Assembly (NCBI GenBank): GCA_905373305.1 | Contig: CAJPSM010000089.1 | Location: 1 to 5,145 of the forward strand | Length of the DNA: 5,145 nucleotides | From: an uncultured Streptococcus sp. | GTDB lineage: Bacteria; Bacillota; Bacilli; Lactobacillales; Streptococcaceae | Reading direction: 5' to 3' | Shown: positions 1-5,145 of the stretch, piece by piece | How positions within the stretch are numbered: the first letter of the stretch is position 1 | Layout of the letters: the number at the start of each line of letters is the position of its first letter | Notes under the pieces: generated by a model | The model's database searches: none | The model's input: the letters and a program-made list of their open reading frames with translations, nothing else | Told to the model about the DNA's origin: nothing | Made by a program: the position numbers and the translations under genes

Positions 1-27
1 GACAGTTAGAAGCTTCTATGTTATACT
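1..27 (+). promoter_or_regulatory. mutY promoter, cut by the left window edge
   Basis: The -10 element TATACT lies at 22-27 and is preceded by TG at 19-20, giving an extended -10. The window opens with GACA, which would be the last four bases of a TTGACA -35 box at exactly 17 bp spacing; its first two bases are outside the window. The predicted start of transcription is near 33-36, on top of the first ATG of mutY at 34. That bears on which mutY start codon is used. The assignment is by consensus matching only. Confidence 0.65.
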
Positions 28-33
28 AGATAT

Positions 34-1212
34 ATGTTAGATTTGAAAGAATACGGTGTTAACATGTGGCCGGAGGAGAAGATTTCCTCTTTCCGTGAGA
101 AACTCCTCAACTGGTACGATGAAAACAAACGGGATTTACCATGGCGTAGAAGTAAAAATCCTTATCATATCTGGGTTTCTGAAATTATGCTCCAGCAGAC
201 TAGAGTAGACACAGTCATTCCCTACTATGAACGATTCTTGGATTGGTTTCCAACTGTTGAAAGTTTGGCAGATGCCCCTGAGGAGCGTTTACTGAAAGCT
301 TGGGAAGGTTTGGGCTATTATTCCCGCGTCCGTAACATGCAGGCTGCGGCCCAGCAGATTATGACTGACTTTGAAGGCAGATTTCCAAACACCTATGAAG
401 AAATTTCTAGCTTGAAAGGGATTGGCCCCTATACTGCAGGAGCCATTTCTAGTATCGCTTTTAATTTAGCTGAGCCAGCAGTTGATGGCAATGTCATGCG
501 TGTTTTGTCTCGCTTGTTTGAGATCAATCATGATATCGGAGTTTCCAGCAATCGAAAGATTTTTCAAGCTATGATGGAAATCTTGATTGATCCAGAGCGT
601 CCTGGAGACTTTAATCAAGCCTTGATGGACTTGGGCTCTGATATAGAGGCTCCAGTTAATCCTCGACCAGAAGAAAGTCCTGTTAAGGAATTTAGTGCAG
701 CGTATCAAAATGGGACCATGGATTGCTATCCGATTAAAGAACCCAAGAAAAAGCCTCTTCCAATCTATCTCAAGGCCTTGGTTGTGCGCAATGATCGAGG
801 TCAATATTTACTAGAGAAAAATGAAAGCGAGAAACTGCTAGCTGGATTTTGGCATTTTCCCTTGATAGAAGTAGAGGAGTTTTCACAGGAAGAGGAACAG
901 CTGAATCTATTTGCTCAGGTTGCTGAAAAAAGCGTTGCTTTTGGTCCAACACCTCAAGAAAGTTTTGAGCAGGATTATGATTTAGAAGTTAATTGGTCCC
1001 ATCAAGTTTTTGATCAAGTCAAGCATGTCTTTAGTCATCGTAAATGGCATATTCAAATCCTAGCGGGTCAGGTGACAGAATCAAAACAGTTTTCTGACAG
1101 AGAAATTCGCTGGGTTTCTTCTCAGGAATTTTCTGATTATCCATTTGCTAAACCTCAACAAAAGATTTGGCAGGCTTATAAAACAGTTCTTGAGGATGAG
1201 GGCTGGAATTAG
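34..1212 (+). CDS. mutY: Adenine DNA glycosylase MutY, clusterless type
   Basis: This base-excision repair enzyme removes adenine mispaired with 8-oxoguanine. The N-terminal HhH-GPD glycosylase domain spans about residues 18-225. It holds catalytic Glu50 (SEIMLQQT), the helix-hairpin-helix LKGIGPYTAG at 127-136 and catalytic Asp151 (VDGNV). A C-terminal NUDIX-like 8-oxoG recognition domain spans about 243-372, with the FSH loop at 333-335. The four cysteines that ligate [4Fe-4S] in E. coli MutY (C192, C199, C202, C208) align without gaps to Glu205, Pro212, Ser215 and Ser221. The only cysteine, Cys231, is not at a ligand position. Clusterless MutY proteins are known from Lactobacillales and some protists, so this is probably a working enzyme. 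The start is uncertain: ATG34 has no Shine-Dalgarno and sits at the predicted transcription start; ATG64 (residue 11) would also keep the whole domain. No terminator separates the gene from vicR. Confidence 0.96.
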   Translation: MLDLKEYGVNMWPEEKISSFREKLLNWYDENKRDLPWRRSKNPYHIWVSEIMLQQTRVDTVIPYYERFLDWFPTVESLADAPEERLLKAWEGLGYYSRVRNMQAAAQQIMTDFEGRFPNTYEEISSLKGIGPYTAGAISSIAFNLAEPAVDGNVMRVLSRLFEINHDIGVSSNRKIFQAMMEILIDPERPGDFNQALMDLGSDIEAPVNPRPEESPVKEFSAAYQNGTMDCYPIKEPKKKPLPIYLKALVVRNDRGQYLLEKNESEKLLAGFWHFPLIEVEEFSQEEEQLNLFAQVAEKSVAFGPTPQESFEQDYDLEVNWSHQVFDQVKHVFSHRKWHIQILAGQVTESKQFSDREIRWVSSQEFSDYPFAKPQQKIWQAYKTVLEDEGWN

Positions 1213-1216
1213 CCAT

Positions 1217-1247
1217 TTGTGCCTTCTTTACATTTTTTTGTTATAAT
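1217..1247 (+). promoter_or_regulatory. vicRKX promoter
   Basis: A perfect TATAAT at 1242-1247 is preceded by TG at 1239-1240, forming an extended -10. The best -35 is a weak TTGTGC at 1217-1222 with 19 bp spacing, so recognition would depend mainly on the extended -10. Transcription should start near 1253-1256, giving a leader of about 20 nt with the Shine-Dalgarno AAAGGTG at 1261-1267 before the vicR ATG. Three TAGA units lie at 1247-1258. No terminator was seen between mutY and this promoter, so readthrough from mutY could add to vicR expression. Confidence 0.7.
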
Positions 1248-1272
1248 AGATAGATAGAGAAAAGGTGAACAT

Positions 1273-1980
1273 ATGAAAAAAATATTAGTTGTAGATGATG
1301 AGAAACCAATCTCAGATATTATTAAGTTTAATATGACCAAGGAAGGCTATGAGGTTGTAACGGCCTTTAACGGTAGAGAAGCTATTGAGCTATTTGAGGC
1401 AGAGCAACCAGATATTATTATTCTAGACTTGATGCTACCTGAAATTGATGGTTTAGAAGTAGCCAAAGCCATTCGTAAGACGAGTAGTGTGCCTATCATT
1501 ATGCTCTCAGCTAAGGATAGTGAATTTGACAAGGTTATTGGTTTGGAGTTAGGGGCAGATGATTATGTCACAAAGCCTTTCTCAAACCGTGAATTGCAGG
1601 CGCGTGTCAAGGCTTTACTCCGTCGTACAGATCTCGCTTCAGTGGATAGTCAAGAAACTGATGAAAAGAAATCCCAACCCCTACAGATTGGCGATTTGGA
1701 AATTCTGCCGGACGCTTACGTAGCCAAAAAATATGGTGAGGAACTGGAATTGACCCACCGCGAGTTTGAGCTCTTGTACCACTTGGCTTCCCATATTGGA
1801 CAAGTCATTACTCGTGAACACTTGCTTGAGACTGTCTGGGGCTATGATTATTTTGGTGATGTTCGTACAGTGGATGTGACTATCCGACGTTTACGTGAAA
1901 AAATTGAAGACACTCCAAGCCGTCCAGAATACATCCTAACACGTCGTGGTGTGGGTTACTATATGAGAAATAATGATTGA
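1273..1980 (+). CDS. vicR: Response regulator VicR (WalR/YycF), OmpR family
   Basis: This cytoplasmic DNA-binding response regulator belongs to the WalRK/VicRK two-component system. In streptococci it controls cell-wall hydrolase and surface genes such as pcsB, and it is the essential member of the pair in S. pneumoniae. The receiver domain (about 1-118) has acidic-pocket Asp8 and Asp9, phospho-acceptor Asp52 (LDLMLP), Ser79 and Lys101 (TKPF). A short linker at about 119-134 leads to an OmpR-type winged helix at about 135-233. Its recognition helix is RTVDVTIRRLREKI (198-211) and its wing is TRRGVGYY (223-230). The 235-residue length is normal. The start is well supported by AAAGGTG at 1261-1267. 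The 3' end overlaps vicK by 8 bases, which implies translational coupling with its cognate kinase. Confidence 0.98.
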   Translation: MKKILVVDDEKPISDIIKFNMTKEGYEVVTAFNGREAIELFEAEQPDIIILDLMLPEIDGLEVAKAIRKTSSVPIIMLSAKDSEFDKVIGLELGADDYVTKPFSNRELQARVKALLRRTDLASVDSQETDEKKSQPLQIGDLEILPDAYVAKKYGEELELTHREFELLYHLASHIGQVITREHLLETVWGYDYFGDVRTVDVTIRRLREKIEDTPSRPEYILTRRGVGYYMRNND

Positions 1981-3322
1981 AGATATTAGACAAACGATTC
2001 TGACCAGTGATTTTATCTTTATTTTGATTTTGCTGGGCTTTATCTTGGTGGTCACCTTGCTATTGCTAGAAAATCGCCGTGATAATATTCGTCTAAAGCA
2101 GATTAATCAAAAGGTCAAGGATTTGATTGCAGGGGATTATTCTCGAGTTTTGGATATGCAGGGAAGTTCTGAAATTACCAACATCACCAATAATCTCAAT
2201 GATTTGTCTGAGGTCATTCGTTTAACGCAGGAGAATTTGGAGCAAGAAACAAAAAGGCTTAACAGTATTCTTTCTTATATGACAGATGGAGTTCTTGCGA
2301 CCAATCGCCGTGGTCAGATTACTATGATTAACGATATGGCTAAGAAACAGCTGGGTATCATAAAAGAAGAAGCATTGAACAAAAGCATTCTAGAATTGCT
2401 TAAGATAGAGGAAGAGTATGAACTGCGTGACCTCATTACACAGATTCCCGAATTGATGATTGATTCCCAAAATGCTAATGGAGAATATCTTAGCCTTCGT
2501 GTGCGTTTTGCACTCATTCGTCGTGAGTCTGGATTCATCTCTGGTTTGGTTGCCGTTTTGCACGATACGACTGAACAGGAGAAGGAAGAGCGTGAACGGA
2601 GACTCTTCGTGTCCAATGTTAGCCATGAGTTGAGGACTCCTTTGACCAGTGTTAAATCTTATCTTGAAGCCTTAGACGAGGGAGCCTTGTATGATCCTGT
2701 TGCTCCTGATTTTATTAAGGTTTCGCTTGATGAAACCAACCGTATGATGCGGATGGTGACAGATCTCTTGCATCTCTCTCGTATTGATAATGCGACCACT
2801 CAGTTGGATGTGGAATTGATTAATTTTACAGCCTTCATCACCTTTATCCTCAACCGCTTTGATAAGATGAGAAGTCAGGATGAGGAGAAAAAATATGAGC
2901 TGGTTAGAGATTATCCTATCAATTCTGTTTGGATCGAGATCGATACTGATAAGATGACCCAGGTGATTGATAATATTCTCAACAATGCCATCAAGTACTC
3001 ACCAGATGGTGGGAAAATTACTGTCAGCATGAAAACTACTGATGACCAGATGATTTTATCCATAAAAGACCAAGGTCTAGGTATTCCAAAGCAAGATTTG
3101 CCGAAGATTTTTGACCGCTTTTACCGTGTGGATCGTGCAAGAAGCCGGGCTCAAGGTGGTACTGGTCTAGGTCTGGCTATCGCCAAAGAAATCATCAAAC
3201 AACACAATGGCTTTATATGGGCCAAAAGTGAATACGGTAAGGGATCAACCTTTACCATCGTGCTCCCTTATGATAAGGATGCCGTAAAAGAAGAAATATG
3301 GGAGGACGAAATAGAAGACTAG
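1973..3322 (+). CDS. vicK: Sensor histidine kinase VicK (WalK/YycG), streptococcal single-TM form
   Basis: This membrane-anchored kinase and phosphatase acts on VicR. The order of parts is: one transmembrane helix at about 13-33 followed by positive residues (ENRRDN); a HAMP-like linker at about 34-85; a PAS domain at about 93-200; the dimerisation and phospho-acceptor helix with SHELRTP at 217-223, His218 being phosphorylated; and a HATPase domain with N-box DNILNNAIKYS (333-343), G1 box DQGLGIP (366-372), F-box FDRFYR (380-385) and G2 box GGTGLGL (395-401). The motif Thr222 in HELRT is linked in this kinase class to phosphatase activity. Only about 12 residues precede the membrane helix, so there is no extracellular sensor domain like that of Bacillus WalK. 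The 449-residue length fits the streptococcal family. The start overlaps the vicR stop and has only weak purines (GAGAAA) ahead of it, as expected for coupling. Confidence 0.97.
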   Translation: MIEDIRQTILTSDFIFILILLGFILVVTLLLLENRRDNIRLKQINQKVKDLIAGDYSRVLDMQGSSEITNITNNLNDLSEVIRLTQENLEQETKRLNSILSYMTDGVLATNRRGQITMINDMAKKQLGIIKEEALNKSILELLKIEEEYELRDLITQIPELMIDSQNANGEYLSLRVRFALIRRESGFISGLVAVLHDTTEQEKEERERRLFVSNVSHELRTPLTSVKSYLEALDEGALYDPVAPDFIKVSLDETNRMMRMVTDLLHLSRIDNATTQLDVELINFTAFITFILNRFDKMRSQDEEKKYELVRDYPINSVWIEIDTDKMTQVIDNILNNAIKYSPDGGKITVSMKTTDDQMILSIKDQGLGIPKQDLPKIFDRFYRVDRARSRAQGGTGLGLAIAKEIIKQHNGFIWAKSEYGKGSTFTIVLPYDKDAVKEEIWEDEIED

Positions 3323-3323
3323 A

Positions 3324-4133
3324 ATGAGTGAAATAGGCTTTAAATACAGTATTTTAGCATCAGGTTCCAGTGGAAATTCCTTTTATCTGGAGACCCCAAA
3401 AAAGAAAATCCTAGTGGATGCAGGCTTGTCTGGTAAGAAAATTACCAGTCTCTTGAGCGAAATCAATCGCAAACCTGAAGATTTGGATGCGATTTTAATT
3501 ACGCATGAGCATTCTGACCATATCCATGGAGTCGGTGTATTGGCTCGAAAGTATGGTATGGACCTTTACGCTAATGAGAAAACTTGGCAGGCTATGGAAA
3601 ATAGCAAGTACCTCGGCAAGGTTGATTCATCCCAGAAGCACATTTTTGAAATGGGTAAAACCAAAACCTTTGGCGATATCGATATTGAGAGTTTTGGGGT
3701 CAGCCATGATGCAGTCGCACCGCAGTTCTATCGCTTTATGAAGGATGATAAGAGTTTTGTCATGCTGACCGATACAGGTTATGTCAGCGACCGTATGGCA
3801 GGAATTGTCGAGAATGCTGACGGTTACCTCATTGAGTCCAACCATGATGTGGAGATCTTGCGAGCAGGTTCTTATGCTTGGCGACTCAAACAGCGAATCT
3901 TATCTGATCTTGGTCACCTCTCTAACGAAGACGGTGCTGAGGCCATGATTCGTGCAATGGGAAATCGGACCAAGAAAATCTACCTTGGACATTTGTCTAA
4001 GGAGAACAATATCAAAGAACTGGCTCATATGACCATGGTCAATCAGCTAGCACAAGCTGATTTGGGAGTAGGAGTAGACTTTAAAGTTTACGATACCTCT
4101 CCCGATACAGCAACACCACTGACAGATATATAA
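3324..4133 (+). CDS. vicX: VicX (WalJ/YycJ), metallo-beta-lactamase-fold protein
   Basis: This cytoplasmic metallo-hydrolase of the YycJ/WalJ family is encoded with VicRK in low-GC Gram-positive bacteria. The metal-binding motif HEHSDH occupies 61-66 (His61, His63, Asp65, His66). Further likely ligands are His128 (SHDA), Asp150 (TDTG) and a C-terminal histidine, either His198 or His223, both in GHLS motifs. No signal peptide or membrane segment is present. The YycJ family has been tied to exonuclease-like activity and DNA repair, but the substrate in streptococci is not settled. The gene starts 1 base after the vicK stop. A strong GGAGGA at 3301-3306 is 17 bases upstream of the ATG, rather far, while GAAG at 3314-3317 is at normal spacing. 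The 269-residue length is as expected for the family. It is the last gene of the operon: the terminator hairpin begins inside its stop codon. Confidence 0.96.
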   Translation: MSEIGFKYSILASGSSGNSFYLETPKKKILVDAGLSGKKITSLLSEINRKPEDLDAILITHEHSDHIHGVGVLARKYGMDLYANEKTWQAMENSKYLGKVDSSQKHIFEMGKTKTFGDIDIESFGVSHDAVAPQFYRFMKDDKSFVMLTDTGYVSDRMAGIVENADGYLIESNHDVEILRAGSYAWRLKQRILSDLGHLSNEDGAEAMIRAMGNRTKKIYLGHLSKENNIKELAHMTMVNQLAQADLGVGVDFKVYDTSPDTATPLTDI

Positions 4134-4158
4134 AAAGAAGGCGAGTGCCTTCTTTTTT
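4132..4158. terminator. Bidirectional terminator between vicX and bta
   Basis: A perfect 11-bp stem pairs 4132-4142 with 4147-4157 around the loop GAGT (4143-4146). On the plus strand the T-run at 4153-4158 follows the GC core. On the minus strand the A-run at 4132-4136 reads as a T-run. The hairpin can therefore stop vicRKX transcripts and, in the other direction, bta transcripts. Its left arm begins within the vicX TAA stop codon, and it ends 11 bases before the bta stop codon. Confidence 0.92.
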
Positions 4159-4169
4159 ATGAATATTTC

Positions 4170-4517
4170 TTACAATCCTGCAAATTCTTTGATTTCTTGT
4201 GCTGACATTGAAGAGTCACAACGGACATTGATTTGACCATCTGCAACGTGGACAAAGCCTGGTACAGTTGGAATTCCATAACGTGAACGGAATTCTTGCA
4301 ACTCATTGAGTTGGCTTGGTTCTTCACTGTTGATGAAGTAGATATGTGCTTTAGTTTCAGCTACGACACCTGCCAATGTGCCAGCAAATTTACGGCAGTA
4401 AGGGCAAGTTTTACGACCAATAAAGAAGGTTGCAGTTTCTTTTTTATCAAGAGCTTCTTGCGCACGCGCAACTGTAGTGACTTCAAGGTCTTTGATGTTA
4501 TCTAAAAATTGTTCCAT
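4170..4517 (-). CDS. bta: Bta-like thioredoxin-fold protein (bacteriocin transport accessory family)
   Basis: This 115-residue thioredoxin-fold protein has the redox-active CPYC motif at 38-41, following the strand ATFFIGRKT, and the cis-proline loop IPTVP at 82-86. A third cysteine is Cys100 near the C-terminus. No signal peptide or lipobox is present, so it should act in the cytoplasm. I recognise it as the streptococcal protein annotated as bacteriocin transport accessory protein (Bta), related to the PedC/BrcD disulfide proteins found beside bacteriocin genes. No bacteriocin gene is visible here, so a general thiol-disulfide role is as likely. The start is supported by a Shine-Dalgarno GAGG (complement of 4525-4528) 7 bases from the ATG. 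It lies downstream of pgm on the same strand but has its own apparent promoter, with a terminator in between. The family call is firm, the physiological role is not. Confidence 0.9.
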   Translation of the reverse strand: MEQFLDNIKDLEVTTVARAQEALDKKETATFFIGRKTCPYCRKFAGTLAGVVAETKAHIYFINSEEPSQLNELQEFRSRYGIPTVPGFVHVADGQINVRCDSSMSAQEIKEFAGL

Positions 4518-4546
4518 GAGATTACCTCGCTTTCATTGATAAGTCT

Positions 4547-4555
4547 AGTATGCCA
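4547..4555 (-). promoter_or_regulatory. Possible bta promoter (extended -10)
   Basis: Reading the minus strand, TGG then CATACT forms an extended -10 with four of six consensus bases, about 30 bases ahead of the bta ATG. No convincing -35 is seen at 16-18 bp upstream. Support comes from position: it sits between the pgm terminator and the bta Shine-Dalgarno, and bta needs some source of transcription there. Confidence 0.4.
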
Positions 4556-4587
4556 TAAAGTTCCTAAAATTGCTTAGATTTGATACG

Positions 4588-4620
4588 AAAAAAAGATGAG
4601 ACTAGTTTATCTCATCTTTA
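4588..4620 (-). terminator. Rho-independent terminator of pgm
   Basis: A 9-bp stem pairs 4592-4600 with 4611-4619 (AAAGATGAG and its complement), extendable by one pair into the loop (4601 with 4610). On the minus strand it is followed by a run of seven T (A-run at 4588-4594 on the plus strand). It starts about 8 bases past the pgm stop codon. The T-run is on the minus strand only, so the terminator serves pgm and separates it from bta. Confidence 0.88.
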
Positions 4621-4627
4621 TAGAGTG

Positions 4628-5145
4628 TTATTTCACAAACGCATTGATTTCTGCTTCGATGTTAGCAATCTTAGCTTGTGAATCTTCGTTGCTTTCACCC
4701 ACAACGGCAATGTAGAACTTGATTTTTGGTTCAGTACCTGAAGGGCGAACGGCAATCCATGAACCGTCAGCAAGTGTGTATTTCAAAACATCACTTGGAG
4801 GAGTTGTCAAGTTTGTAACAGTACCGTCAGCAGCAGTAGCAGTTTGTGCCTTGAAGTCTTCTACGACAGTGATAGCTGTTGCGTTCCATTCTTTTGGAGC
4901 ATTGTTACGGAACTTAGCCATGATTTCCTTGATTTGTTCTGCACCATCGACACCAGAAAGAGTAACAGAGATAGTTTTTTCAGCGTAGTAGCCGTATTCT
5001 TTGTAGATTTCTTCGATACCGTCAGCAAGAGTCAAGCCGCGTGAACGGTAGTAGGCAGCAAGCTCAGCAACGACAAGAACGGCTTGGATCGCGTCTTTAT
5101 CACGTACGAATGGTTTAATCAAGTAACCGAAGCTTTCTTCAAATC
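4628..5145 (-). CDS. pgm: Phosphoglucomutase / phosphomannomutase family, 3' part
   Basis: This is the C-terminal 171 residues of an alpha-D-phosphohexomutase, most likely phosphoglucomutase, which interconverts glucose 6-phosphate and glucose 1-phosphate and so supplies UDP-glucose for capsule and cell-wall polysaccharide. The reading frame is open to the right edge; the full protein is usually about 570 residues, so the catalytic serine loop and metal-binding loop lie outside the window. Visible marks are the sugar-binding loop EESFGY at the edge (about 5123-5140) and the domain 4 phosphate-binding loop RPSGTEPKIK (about 4718-4747). The C-terminus ends INAFVK. The TTG at 5120-5122 is an internal leucine, not a start. 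The choice of phosphoglucomutase over phosphomannomutase rests on recognising the streptococcal sequence next to bta. Confidence 0.94.
   Translation of the reverse strand, partial: FEESFGYLIKPFVRDKDAIQAVLVVAELAAYYRSRGLTLADGIEEIYKEYGYYAEKTISVTLSGVDGAEQIKEIMAKFRNNAPKEWNATAITVVEDFKAQTATAADGTVTNLTTPPSDVLKYTLADGSWIAVRPSGTEPKIKFYIAVVGESNEDSQAKIANIEAEINAFVK

Noticed and set aside
466..952. Two overlapping minus-strand open frames inside mutY
   Set aside because: They lie opposite a clearly conserved MutY frame, lack a Shine-Dalgarno and encode no recognisable family; they are shadows of mutY.
1227..1232. TTTACA as the -35 box of vicR
   Set aside because: It is only 9 bases from the TATAAT, too close for sigma-70-type recognition.
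1239..1244. TGTTAT as a VicR binding half-site in its own promoter
   Set aside because: A VicR site needs two direct half-sites 11 bases apart; neither 1228-1233 nor 1250-1255 matches, and the half-site is explained by the extended -10.
1247..1258. Three TAGA units as a phase-variable repeat
   Set aside because: Three units are too few to suggest slippage, and one overlaps the -10; noted in the promoter entry only.
2314..2626. Minus-strand open frames opposite the PAS region of vicK
   Set aside because: Low-complexity Ser/Arg/Ile-rich translations with no family resemblance, opposite a well-supported kinase frame.
3505..3845. Other-frame open stretches within vicX on both strands
   Set aside because: The metal-binding motifs sit in the vicX frame; the alternatives have no motifs or ribosome-binding sites.
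4719..5044. Plus-strand open frames opposite pgm
   Set aside because: Mirror translations of the conserved phosphohexomutase C-terminus; no independent support.
5120..5122. TTG as the start codon of a short pgm-like gene
   Set aside because: The frame stays open upstream to the window edge and encodes the conserved EESFGY loop, so this is an internal leucine of a gene cut by the edge.
1..5145. Mobile elements, CRISPR arrays, tRNA or rRNA genes, riboswitches
   Set aside because: No transposase fragment, terminal repeats, spaced direct repeats or structured leader was found; the intergenic stretches are at most about 110 bases and are accounted for by promoters and terminators.

Overview
The window looks like ordinary core chromosome of a Streptococcus of the Mitis group (S. 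mitis, S. oralis or a close relative of S. pneumoniae). The assignment rests on recognising the three-gene vicR-vicK-vicX operon in its streptococcal form, a streptococcal-type MutY, and a Bta-like thioredoxin next to phosphoglucomutase. VicK matches the pneumococcal protein in length (449 aa) but differs at many positions as I remember that protein, so I favour a relative over S. pneumoniae itself. This is recall, not a database match.

Layout on the plus strand. A promoter cut by the left edge (bases 1-27) drives mutY (34-1212), which encodes the adenine glycosylase that repairs A:8-oxoG mispairs. After a 60-base gap holding an extended -10 promoter come vicR (1273-1980), vicK (1973-3322) and vicX (3324-4133). 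These three are packed as an operon: vicR and vicK overlap by 8 bases, and vicK and vicX are separated by 1 base. VicK phosphorylates and dephosphorylates VicR, which controls cell-wall hydrolase and surface genes. VicX is a cytoplasmic metallo-beta-lactamase-fold protein carried with them.

A perfect 11-bp hairpin with T-tracts on both strands (4132-4158) ends vicX and also the convergent minus-strand genes. On the minus strand are the 3' part of a phosphoglucomutase gene (pgm, running off the right edge), its own terminator (4588-4620), a short promoter region, and bta (4170-4517), a small CPYC thioredoxin-fold protein.

No mobile element, CRISPR array, RNA gene or evident new system was found, and no gene-free stretch exceeds 300 bases. 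The most notable points are a MutY that lacks all four iron-sulfur cluster cysteines, a mutY promoter placed so that its first ATG may be leaderless, very low cysteine content across the window, and a vicX/bta-pgm junction that may mark a rearrangement relative to S. pneumoniae.
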